Shown here in pieces: positions 1-8,878 of a DNA stretch of 64,000 nucleotides (position 1 is its first letter; each line of letters starts with the position of its first letter). A model generated the notes under the pieces. The model did no database searches. It worked only from the letters and a program-made list of their open reading frames with translations, and had not been told where the DNA came from. A program made the translations under genes and the position numbers. This stretch comes from Burkholderiales bacterium (GTDB taxonomy: Bacteria; Pseudomonadota; Gammaproteobacteria; Burkholderiales; Nitrosomonadaceae): the NCBI GenBank assembly GCA_024235795.1, contig JACKLR010000003.1, positions 930,001 through 994,000 on the forward strand. Reading direction: 5' to 3'.

Positions 1-2212
1 ACAACGCCTGTACACGTTTCATTTCTGCCTGCCGGGTAATTGCCACTGTGGGGCTGCCGTGCAGTATTTCCGTCCATGTTTCCAATGCAACAATCCAACG
101 CTGGTCATTTTGTGCCTTCTCAGCCTGCGTGAATAACTTGTCTAAATCCTCGTCGGTAAGGAAATTTAGTGGATTGGTGGAAAACGGAATTGGTTTACTG
201 ACTGACGTCGTATACAACGCATGCTGCGATTTTAGAAACCGCATTAAAGGCAACCAGTGATTCACTAGTTCTTTTTCCAATACCGAATCAGGTGCTTCTC
301 CTGAAAAAGTCCGAAAGAATTGATGGTAGCTATCCTGTTCATTGGAAAATGCATGGACCATATGCAAATAATCCATTTCTGACAGGGTAAAAAAACGGGA
401 AATACGATGTTGAATGGCAAGCCGAACATTACCGATTGCAGATTCCGGTTGCCAAATCTTAATTTGCCGCACCTTTGCCGGCAAATCGATTTCCAGAAAC
501 CCTGACGACACTATCGGTGATGCTACAAACCAACGGTTAAAAGCTCCATCAAGATTCAAAGGAAGTCCAATATCACGTACATTCTGTTGCAACAGCCTTA
601 ATCCGGCTGTTCCGGGACTATCGGCATACTTGGTTTCTGCCAATAAAGAAGATTTATTGATCTGTAAACGGACAGGTTGCTCGTCATCAAACTGAACCAT
701 AAAAACGCCATTTTCAACTGAATTGTCCAGATCAGCTATGACGCGCAATAGTCCGGGGCTAGTACGTGATGGCAACATATAACAAAAAACTGTATCACAC
801 TCCGAATAGCCCGGCCCAGCAACGGGAAGATCCACAAAATTGCCTAGATTAAACCGACTAAGCATGTTTTTGAGATTCTGCCTGCCAATTGAACGCGTTT
901 GCTGCCATTCGCCCGGTTCAAGCAATTCTTTCGCTATAAACCAATTGACATGTTGGTGTGAATCCGCATGCTGTTTTGAAACAGGACGAATATTCTGATA
1001 GAAGGTATGAGTACCCTTTAGTTTATCGGCAATGGTTTGCAACTGCTTTTCATGCGACACATACTCCGGCTTTGAAGCTTCCCGCCTCATGAACATTGCA
1101 GCCAGCATACCGCTTTCACGATGGGAATTATCCCGAGCAAGCTGTTGTGTGTAGAATTCCTTTCCGGCCAGCGTTAAACTGGAATCAGTTAACTCATTTG
1201 CAATTTCCGGTGGATTCCACAACCGCAGCGAAGAGTCTGTTGTATCCAATGATTGCCATATATGCTGCGGATCGGCGTGATCCAATCGATTAAAAAACGG
1301 CAAAAGATAATCGGATGAAACCTGCTGCATCAAACGCCCATACACCTTGGCGGTAGCCTTCAACTGGAGCCGATGTTTACCTGCCGGTACAGTGATATAA
1401 CCGGTTTCCAGTTGCCCTGTCACCTTTTTCCAGTGATTGATATACACCGGAGCAAATTGATCGACCGATGTCTCGAATAACATGGTTTTATAAGGCAGGC
1501 CGTCAAGATATGCAAAAACCCGATAGTTTTGCTGCATTTGACTTTCTGTTTCGGAAAAAGCCCGGCGATGCTCTAATACGAAATGTGCGGGCCCCTCGAC
1601 AGTGATTTCCGCGGTTTTTTCTCCCGGTAGTAACTGCCAATAAGTTTGTGACGCTGCCTGATTACCTCGGCGCATTTTAATGGTTGAACCCGGCAAAGGT
1701 ACAACGTGACGATAGGGGGCAATGTCATTTAATGATTGATTTCGAGAAATGAATAACGCAAATTGCAAATCATGCGTTTGGTGAACTTGATGATTAATAC
1801 GAATCAGACTGGAATGATTGGTATTGCGGCGGGTGATCAGCGAATGCCCATCATCAGAAATTGTAGCTGGTAAACTTGCAAAAAGTCCCGAACCATTAGA
1901 AAACTGAATATTAAAATCGTTGACGGACAGTCGACGCTTTGGGTGATGTAATCTCAAATACGCACCTTGCGGCACGTGAATGGTAGTATGTTCTCCGGGC
2001 TTTAATGTGACAAAGTGTAAGCCACTAAAAAAATGAAACTTGGGTGATTTTCCCGCTACCCATTCCGGTTTCCCTTCAATATTGTCCCAGCGTAACGGAA
2101 TGTCAAACTCTTGCTGCAACTGATAATTGACTTCATCGAGTTCGGCATACGCAGAACCGTAACAGGCTATCCAGAAAACCACCCATAAAAAAACTTGAAA
2201 TCTGTTTATCAA
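1..2212 (-). CDS. Exported envelope protein of the CHASE2/CapC-like operon (3' end outside window)
   Basis: An open frame runs on the minus strand from 2212 to the window edge without a stop, giving about 737 residues. I chose a TTG start at 2212-2210 because it overlaps the TGA of the preceding gene and gives a clean Sec signal peptide: MINRF, a hydrophobic stretch, then a likely cut after AYA near residue 24. A GTG ten codons downstream would destroy the signal. The mature part has no membrane segment in the visible portion and looks beta-rich, like the 837-residue protein two genes upstream. I recognise no family. Last visible gene of a five-gene operon, so probably translationally coupled and acting in the periplasm or outer envelope. 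Function unknown. Confidence 0.72.
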   Translation of the reverse strand, partial: MINRFQVFLWVVFWIACYGSAYAELDEVNYQLQQEFDIPLRWDNIEGKPEWVAGKSPKFHFFSGLHFVTLKPGEHTTIHVPQGAYLRLHHPKRRLSVNDFNIQFSNGSGLFASLPATISDDGHSLITRRNTNHSSLIRINHQVHQTHDLQFALFISRNQSLNDIAPYRHVVPLPGSTIKMRRGNQAASQTYWQLLPGEKTAEITVEGPAHFVLEHRRAFSETESQMQQNYRVFAYLDGLPYKTMLFETSVDQFAPVYINHWKKVTGQLETGYITVPAGKHRLQLKATAKVYGRLMQQVSSDYLLPFFNRLDHADPQHIWQSLDTTDSSLRLWNPPEIANELTDSSLTLAGKEFYTQQLARDNSHRESGMLAAMFMRREASKPEYVSHEKQLQTIADKLKGTHTFYQNIRPVSKQHADSHQHVNWFIAKELLEPGEWQQTRSIGRQNLKNMLSRFNLGNFVDLPVAGPGYSECDTVFCYMLPSRTSPGLLRVIADLDNSVENGVFMVQFDDEQPVRLQINKSSLLAETKYADSPGTAGLRLLQQNVRDIGLPLNLDGAFNRWFVASPIVSSGFLEIDLPAKVRQIKIWQPESAIGNVRLAIQHRISRFFTLSEMDYLHMVHAFSNEQDSYHQFFRTFSGEAPDSVLEKELVNHWLPLMRFLKSQHALYTTSVSKPIPFSTNPLNFLTDEDLDKLFTQAEKAQNDQRWIVALETWTEILHGSPTVAITRQAEMKRVQAL

Positions 2213-3102
2213 TTCGGTAGACAACGATTAAAATTATTTTGTAGTTTTTTTTCCGTCAGAAGTCGCTCACGCACGTCACGATTGATTTCGATATGCATGA
2301 AGCCTTCATGCCCTATTTCCCGCAAGGCAGCTCCTATTGTGTTTGTCGTAGCACCCAACTCAGTCACTTCATATGGATACACCAGCGATTTGGTAGAAAC
2401 TTTTTGCTTCATACAATCAACCGTTTGCATCAATACACTGGTCGGTGTCGAAGTTCCCGAACTGAGAATCAGCTCGGAGGCTTTGCCTGCCGTGGTGGTT
2501 CTTTTTTCAACAGCATAGCCATGTAATTGCACTAAATTTCCTTGTGCAAAATGCTGTGCAAAAGCCCGGCTGAACACAAGATAAAAGGTTTGATCCAAAT
2601 GCGCCATATCAGCGTCAACTGTTACACCATTCTTAACATAACTACGCGGCACCGTATTCCATGCCGCAGCGACATAGTCTGATTTCAAAACCAGATCAAA
2701 TGCAATTTCCCGTGTACGTAAATCTTTAAAGCTATGCGGTGCTTGTATCGTGGTCATACTGTTTGAATTGATACGAAACAAGTAAAATCCCCGGCCTTCC
2801 TTGCGGTTGTTTTTTTCCTGAATGACCCAATAATTAATCCCCTTCTCGCGCAATTCAATCAGGTCAAATCCAATCGAATTCCATTCATTCCGCAGCATTT
2901 CGGCATTTTCACCTTGGAAAGTCCTGTAAAACAATGATTCCGCCTTTTCCAATTCAATCACATCTGCAGGCACATAACTTCCTTCCTGCTGGGCTTCATA
3001 CAACATCACCCTGATTTCGCTTGCACTGGCAATACCCTGAACCGGCAAAAGCAGGATAAACAATACTGATAGAATAAAATAACTATTCGACAACCGTGAC
3101 AT
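2209..3102 (-). CDS. Secreted protein with possible hydrolase-like domain
   Basis: A 297-residue protein with an N-terminal signal peptide (hydrophobic residues 9-26, likely cut after ASA near 28). Its start overlaps the end of the upstream gene by 20 bases and its stop overlaps the next start. Residues about 105-195 carry a pattern FYLFR, then APHSFKDLRT near 121-130 (His123, Asp127), His168 and VQLHGY near 191-196 (His194). The same layout, without the histidines, occurs twice in the periplasmic region of the CapC-like protein in this operon. A conserved PH...D...T plus a later LHG is reminiscent of zinc amidohydrolases such as N-formylglutamate or poly-gamma-glutamate hydrolases, but that is only an inference from motif shape. 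Confidence 0.75.
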   Translation of the reverse strand: MSRLSNSYFILSVLFILLLPVQGIASASEIRVMLYEAQQEGSYVPADVIELEKAESLFYRTFQGENAEMLRNEWNSIGFDLIELREKGINYWVIQEKNNRKEGRGFYLFRINSNSMTTIQAPHSFKDLRTREIAFDLVLKSDYVAAAWNTVPRSYVKNGVTVDADMAHLDQTFYLVFSRAFAQHFAQGNLVQLHGYAVEKRTTTAGKASELILSSGTSTPTSVLMQTVDCMKQKVSTKSLVYPYEVTELGATTNTIGAALREIGHEGFMHIEINRDVRERLLTEKKLQNNFNRCLPN

Positions 3103-5596
3103 TTAACACCTCCGTTTCATGAAAAATTCCCCTTTCCTGAAAAATCCCCGGTGTCACTTTGGATAATGAAAGATATCCGCCCCCGTCACCGTTTTCAAGA
3201 AAAAAATGGACAAAATAATTACCCATCGGCAAATTTTCACCCAGTGTTAAAAAAAATGGATAGCCGTAATCCACACGTTCAGTTTGTGTACCCATGACCG
3301 GCAAGGCAATGGGGCCGGGCCGTACATCAAAACGTAAAGCATCTAAACTCCAGCTATTCATCGGTACCATGAGTTCCGGATTAATGCTTTCGATATTCAC
3401 TTTCACTTGCATTCTTTTTGCGGAATCAAACGGCATATACAGTCTTGCAGAAAGTGATTCTTCTTCCAGCGTCTTACGTTCATAAACAAATGTCAGTTTA
3501 TCGCGATCAAACCGATTGGCTATCCGTCTTAAAAATCCACCGGTTGCCGGTCTAGCATGGCTGAACATCACTTGTACCGAGGCATCGGTTTCCACTTTGA
3601 CAGTATGTTTCCCGGCTGAAATAACTGGCAACTGAATTTCTCCCTGCCTACCACTGGCGCGTTGATGAAAATAGTGTTCATTATCGAGAATGACTGACAG
3701 TTCAAATGGATCATCCTGTTCTCTGAAATAGGCCAGTCTTGGTGCTATAGTGCGCACACCCGGTGGCGCTTGAAAATCGAAAGTAATCGATGTTTCAGGC
3801 ACCACCGGTTGATAGACAGAGAAAAATGCTTCCTCACGAATCGATTCCACATGATCCAGCGGCGTAAAGACATAACGTGCCAGCCAGTTACCCTGTGGAT
3901 GATAATCCTCCCATTGGTAGCGCCCGGCCAGCAAATCGGGTTTGTCTTCGGGCGGTTTCGGCTGTATTGTCAACAGCACTGATTGGCTGTTTAAAATCAA
4001 ATATTTGTAATTATCAGGCCGTACTGGAAACCACACCGGTTGATTCCATTCATCCAAGGCAGAAACATACGAATTCTCCGGTACCTTAATTTCATGGATC
4101 AAACCTTCCGGACGGTTATAGACAAAAACCAGCACCGGTTGGTCTGAATGAAACCTGATTTCCTTGATATGCGGTGGAAACAAGAAATAACGTGAAACCG
4201 GTTCCGACAATTTGCTTTCGGCCTCATCGCCTGCAACACGGTCATATACCGTAACATCCGCAACTAATTGAAGACTGTCCCGTTTTACAATCTCGCCGTC
4301 TTTACCAATCAGACTATAGGCTACTGGCACACTAACCACCTCATGTTCAGCAATCAATGTATCACTGGACTCTTGATTCTTGTCGGGATGGAAATAGCGG
4401 AAATCGATGCGCAATGGCGTGGAACTTCCGCCAGTATGCTTGACCGGATAGCTTAAGAACAAATCCGGCCCGGCCAAATAACCACGCAGATAAACCGATT
4501 CTGGCGTAATATCAATCTGAGAATCACCCTCAACAATAAAAGCACTAGCCACAATATCGTTTTGTGCTGATATTTCCAGAAAGCCGCCATCGAAATGGTG
4601 TTCAAACGCTACTGTCTCTCCTTGCCAGGGTACTTGATGCATTGAACGTTCAGTTACCGTTCGGCCCAACCAGCGGATTGTTATCATTTCCGGTGTATCC
4701 GCCACAGCATTAAAATAGGCTGGATCTAATTGCAACCGGATGTTCCCTCCATTTTCCGGAATCGGTATCACGCCACGGTATCGTTCATTAATTAGAACAC
4801 CATACAATACTATGGGATCGTAAACTCTCTCACCTTCATAAGTTTGCATGCTGTAAAGAATCCTGGATTTATACGCATAATTCTCGATCCCCTCTGGACT
4901 CAAAGGACGTTGAAACGTCAACAGCAGATTGTCAATTTCCTGCTTTGTCAACAGATCAAGCGGATAGATATTTCCAGAAGCCATTTTTTCTTTACGCTTA
5001 TCCGACATTCGCTTCCAGATCAAATCAATTCTGTGTTCCGGTATTTTTTCAAAATAATATAAACGTACGACCGCATCCAGAACTTCCGGGTCTGTATTGT
5101 CCAGCCTGATACGCACACGTTCCGCTTCCGGTAGAGTATTTAAGCTTATATAAAAGCTTTGCCCGTCCAGTGGCATTAGTTTTCCACTTAAATAGAAATT
5201 TGGCACAAATGATTGATTTGTATCACTGTTCTCAACTTTATTAAGACTTGCATGCTGGTGATAAACCTTATCCTGTATTATGTCACCTTGTTTATCCAGA
5301 ACCTGATAGTTCAGCGCATATTTCCAGGTATCGGTAACTTCTGTTGACAAGGACGCGTCTATATTTGCATTACTGATTAATCGTATATTATCCGCACCGA
5401 CTGGTAACTTGAATTCTATCCAGCGTTCACGCTCCAGAACATAAACAAACGAAGCATTAGAAACAGCAATGCGCTGTTGCAAATCAAAATCACCTGCACC
5501 CATTCTTTTGGGTAGCGACTGCAATGCTTCCAGCATAGCCCAAAGTATGCTGGTCAGCAAAAGGATAAACAGTAATATATGCTTACGACGTTTCAT
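3083..5596 (-). CDS. Membrane-anchored periplasmic beta-rich protein
   Basis: An 837-residue protein. I prefer the ATG at 5596 (MKRRKHILLF) over the upstream in-frame start at 5647, because it places a basic cluster directly before one hydrophobic segment (residues 6-24) and overlaps the upstream stop by 14 bases, as expected for coupled translation. The rest appears soluble and rich in short beta-strand-like stretches, suggesting several beta-sandwich domains in the periplasm. No catalytic motif is obvious and I do not recognise a named family. Its place between the CapC-like membrane protein and the secreted hydrolase-like protein suggests a structural or scaffolding part of the same envelope machine. 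That role is inference. Confidence 0.75.
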   Translation of the reverse strand: MKRRKHILLFILLLTSILWAMLEALQSLPKRMGAGDFDLQQRIAVSNASFVYVLERERWIEFKLPVGADNIRLISNANIDASLSTEVTDTWKYALNYQVLDKQGDIIQDKVYHQHASLNKVENSDTNQSFVPNFYLSGKLMPLDGQSFYISLNTLPEAERVRIRLDNTDPEVLDAVVRLYYFEKIPEHRIDLIWKRMSDKRKEKMASGNIYPLDLLTKQEIDNLLLTFQRPLSPEGIENYAYKSRILYSMQTYEGERVYDPIVLYGVLINERYRGVIPIPENGGNIRLQLDPAYFNAVADTPEMITIRWLGRTVTERSMHQVPWQGETVAFEHHFDGGFLEISAQNDIVASAFIVEGDSQIDITPESVYLRGYLAGPDLFLSYPVKHTGGSSTPLRIDFRYFHPDKNQESSDTLIAEHEVVSVPVAYSLIGKDGEIVKRDSLQLVADVTVYDRVAGDEAESKLSEPVSRYFLFPPHIKEIRFHSDQPVLVFVYNRPEGLIHEIKVPENSYVSALDEWNQPVWFPVRPDNYKYLILNSQSVLLTIQPKPPEDKPDLLAGRYQWEDYHPQGNWLARYVFTPLDHVESIREEAFFSVYQPVVPETSITFDFQAPPGVRTIAPRLAYFREQDDPFELSVILDNEHYFHQRASGRQGEIQLPVISAGKHTVKVETDASVQVMFSHARPATGGFLRRIANRFDRDKLTFVYERKTLEEESLSARLYMPFDSAKRMQVKVNIESINPELMVPMNSWSLDALRFDVRPGPIALPVMGTQTERVDYGYPFFLTLGENLPMGNYFVHFFLENGDGGGYLSLSKVTPGIFQERGIFHETEVLNVTVVE

Positions 5597-8500
5597 TCCG
5601 TTGCACGAATTCAAGCCATACTGAACGCGAATTGATATATTCTTCAATTTGATCGCGCTCTATACGATCTGAATCAATCCGAATAGTACTTTCCATATGG
5701 CTAGATACTAAATTTGCTACCATGACTAGCTTTCCAGATGGGTTATACACCAACATAAATGCCTGTTTTGAATCAACATCGATCAGTCGTTCGAATGAAT
5801 AATCAGGCCACCGGGATAGTAACGTAGAAAGTATCACAATATCATGCGTTACAAGATATTCAGCGAGAACACTGCGCAATTCCTCTGAAACTGTACCGGA
5901 TATCCCAAGATTGGCATTATCTGCAAGCTTTTTATACAATGGTTTTTCGTAAGAAACAATATCCAGTGCGTCAAACTGCGCAATCATCAAGCGGTTTTCC
6001 GTTTGTTGTTGGTAATTGGCACGCGTCAGCGGCGATAACCAAAGCATTGCAAACTCAGTATTCGCCGATTGTTTTAAATATTGAGCCTGAGGAGAAAAGC
6101 CTACTTCATAACCGGCTGTTTCAATCGACCCATCCACCAATTTACTTTCCAGGCCATGCTGATCCATCGTCCTGAGCAAACGTTTCTGCAACGGACTCAG
6201 GTTATGCTTTTCTGTCACACCACTGTCAACTGACAACAAAACATCAGCATTGGCTGTCGGCAAATCTGCCCGGATTGCAAATGCCCGGCTTTGTACCAGT
6301 AAAAGAGGCTCGGCACCTGATTCACGTTGAATAACTTGGCTAACCAGGTTAAATGCGTTTTCTTTATTTACCAGTCTGATCAGATCGGCACTTTTGTCGG
6401 TATTTGCATTGGGACTAGCACCGGCAATAAGAATAGCTCTCGACCTTAACGATTCAAACAGTGCCAGACCGTACTCAAAACTATTGATTTCGTATCCCGG
6501 ACGCGGTACCTGAACGACAAATGGGTTAGCACTGCCCAGTCGAAAAACATAAGTGCCCCAGTACCGTCTCGTCCCTTGATCTGTTTTCTCCGCCAGAATC
6601 AGATAATCTTTCCCTGAAGCAACATGCCGATAAGAAATGAGTTGGTAACCGAATACACCTGCAGCCGCATTAATGTTACCCAACTCTTCCAATCCAGTCT
6701 CAGTCCATCCGGAACGCTGATAATCTGTTCGGATTAAATCCAACAGCGGTCTAACAATTTCTTCATCCAAAAATAATAGTTCTTCCAATTGGGGCTTGAT
6801 ATAACTATTGGTTCCACTGGCCGCAATTTCCTTTTTACTCCCCAACAACCAATCTTGCAAGTATCCGTCTATTCTCTGGGCATGTTCTTGAACAACCAGG
6901 TCATGTTCGGGCAATAATGTGCGAAATAGAATTTTACGTAAATCTTCACGACTCAAAACCAATTCGGCAAATCCTTCACGTGTTGCATCACGCTGCAAAT
7001 TGGTCAAAGGCGTTTGTTTCCATTCCAGGTGGTAACTACCGATCCAGTCCCGCAACATCCCCAGTTTCAAACCGGGCGGTAAAGAGTGCTTAACCCAGAC
7101 ACTACTGTTTGTTATACCCAGACTTTCCTGTGTATCCATTGGTTGCGTCTGCATTTGATTACGAAGTCTTTCACTACCGTGTCCTCTGATCTGCAGTACA
7201 TCGTTGCGTGCTACTTCACGGTGGAAAGACTGGAACATCGTTCGATAATTGGTCAACACATCGGATGTTCCATCGGCATTTGTCCGGCGATTGGATCCAG
7301 CAATGGCCAGCGCTTTTGCATCCATGGCCGAAAACAGTTTGGCACCGGCTTCCATCGTGTTACGTTCATCTAAAGGGGCAGGTACTTCGACAACCAATTG
7401 ACTTTCTGAATTTATATTAATCGCATAGCTTCCCCATCCACGCCGCGGCAAATGCTCTTGCAGATATAAGTATTGCTCCTGTATCAGATCCACACGATAA
7501 TTGACCCGCGCCAGATTCATCCTTCCTTCATCAAGCAGTACCGGATTTCCCGTTGTTGCGTATTCCATCAACGTGCGCACCCCTTGCGCAAAAACCTCCA
7601 TTTCTTGCGGCAAAGGCACCGCAACACTGTCTCTCGACTTATTGCCATACATTGCCATTTTATCTTGCCTAACCACTTCATCCAGCCCATGTTCTGATAG
7701 CGATGCAGCAAGGTAAACAGGTGCTTTAGCCTGCGGGATGGGCCATGACCACAACTGCGGCAGAAACGTCAAGGAAAAACCGATCAGGCTGGCCACCGCC
7801 ACAGCTGTGAGTGACGTCTGCAATAAAGCACGAGAAAGCCGTACAACAATATCCTTATCATGCATCTTGATGGCGATCAGGGTGGCCAGCAAATAGCCAA
7901 AACCGAAGAAATCAGTTACTTTCACCTCCGGCATCCACCACAACAAAGCATAACCCAAAACGAACTTATAAGCGAAACCTACATTAAAGAACAGTAACAG
8001 TTTCCTGCCACCTTCCATCGTTATCCTTTTGAATACCGGCAGTTTAAGAATCAAAATCGAAACGCCCAGAATAGCGAATGCTTCGATACACGAAGTGAGT
8101 ATCTTGGTCGGCTGATACCATTGCAGCGCGAACAATGCCGGAATGAGAATACCGTTAAAATCCCAGCCGTAATGAAGATTCATCCGAGACGCCAGAAAAG
8201 CAGTGGTTATCAGAATAATATAGGCCTTGGGACTGGCCAGCATGGATGTGGCCGTATCCTCATACATATAACTGAGGCTATTCAGATTGAAGTTGGTAAA
8301 CTCCATCAAACCAAACCTAATCAACAGGCAAGTAACGCCAATGGTGACCAGTTGCGGGAAAATTCCATAAATAACGCCGGACTTCCAAAACTGATTGGCA
8401 ACCAGTGCAACAATAATCAGGCCAAAACTATGTAAATTGTTGCGATAATCAAACTGGATACCAAATTCGTTATTGATTATTTCCCCTAAAATGGGCAATA

Positions 8501-8843
8501 TCCAGCCGTCCATTCCTATCCGAACAGCAACGCTGACCAACAATAATGCAAAGAAACGATCCCGTCCGAAAACACTGCTCCAGCGCCCCCAGCGGGAAAA
8601 AAATTCAGAGCATAGCCAGACGATAAGATAGGTTATAATCCCTTCAAAGATTATGACACTGGCAGCCCACGGTTTGGCTAAAATAAGCGGCGCTAGATAA
8701 CCGGGGACAACGAGCCCGGATAACAGCCAGCCCAGGCGCAAATTAAAAAAGACAACGACAAGTACACCAACCCATACAGTCGTGATAACTGAGGCGGAGA
8801 GACTTCCTTCCGGGAAAATATACAACGGAAAAAAATCATCCAT
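5583..8843 (-). CDS. Double PgsC/CapC-like membrane protein with large periplasmic domain
   Basis: 1,086 residues. Residues 15-178 align well by eye with the whole of Bacillus PgsC/CapC, the membrane subunit of poly-gamma-glutamate synthesis: a hydrophobic start, the signature SGLVVPGYLAP at 42-52, then FGRDRFFALL and a final ANxxWKSG hairpin. Residues 205-360 repeat the same layout in weaker form (GWDFNGILIPALFAL at 226-240, ATLIAIKMHDKD at 320-331), so two CapC modules are fused. From about 380 the protein is soluble and contains two copies of one domain (about 466-556 and 758-858) related to the secreted 297-residue protein. Normal PgsC has about 150 residues and works with the CapB ligase, which is absent here. 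It starts 35 bases after the kinase gene. Confidence 0.8.
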   Translation of the reverse strand: MDDFFPLYIFPEGSLSASVITTVWVGVLVVVFFNLRLGWLLSGLVVPGYLAPLILAKPWAASVIIFEGIITYLIVWLCSEFFSRWGRWSSVFGRDRFFALLLVSVAVRIGMDGWILPILGEIINNEFGIQFDYRNNLHSFGLIIVALVANQFWKSGVIYGIFPQLVTIGVTCLLIRFGLMEFTNFNLNSLSYMYEDTATSMLASPKAYIILITTAFLASRMNLHYGWDFNGILIPALFALQWYQPTKILTSCIEAFAILGVSILILKLPVFKRITMEGGRKLLLFFNVGFAYKFVLGYALLWWMPEVKVTDFFGFGYLLATLIAIKMHDKDIVVRLSRALLQTSLTAVAVASLIGFSLTFLPQLWSWPIPQAKAPVYLAASLSEHGLDEVVRQDKMAMYGNKSRDSVAVPLPQEMEVFAQGVRTLMEYATTGNPVLLDEGRMNLARVNYRVDLIQEQYLYLQEHLPRRGWGSYAININSESQLVVEVPAPLDERNTMEAGAKLFSAMDAKALAIAGSNRRTNADGTSDVLTNYRTMFQSFHREVARNDVLQIRGHGSERLRNQMQTQPMDTQESLGITNSSVWVKHSLPPGLKLGMLRDWIGSYHLEWKQTPLTNLQRDATREGFAELVLSREDLRKILFRTLLPEHDLVVQEHAQRIDGYLQDWLLGSKKEIAASGTNSYIKPQLEELLFLDEEIVRPLLDLIRTDYQRSGWTETGLEELGNINAAAGVFGYQLISYRHVASGKDYLILAEKTDQGTRRYWGTYVFRLGSANPFVVQVPRPGYEINSFEYGLALFESLRSRAILIAGASPNANTDKSADLIRLVNKENAFNLVSQVIQRESGAEPLLLVQSRAFAIRADLPTANADVLLSVDSGVTEKHNLSPLQKRLLRTMDQHGLESKLVDGSIETAGYEVGFSPQAQYLKQSANTEFAMLWLSPLTRANYQQQTENRLMIAQFDALDIVSYEKPLYKKLADNANLGISGTVSEELRSVLAEYLVTHDIVILSTLLSRWPDYSFERLIDVDSKQAFMLVYNPSGKLVMVANLVSSHMESTIRIDSDRIERDQIEEYINSRSVWLEFVQRNETS

Positions 8844-8878
8844 GGCAGATGTATTTTACTATTAAAAATAGTTGCTTA

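Noticed and set aside
5597..5647. Upstream in-frame start for the 837-residue protein
   Set aside because: It would add 17 residues before the membrane anchor and deepen the overlap; the ATG at 5596 gives a standard basic N-terminus.
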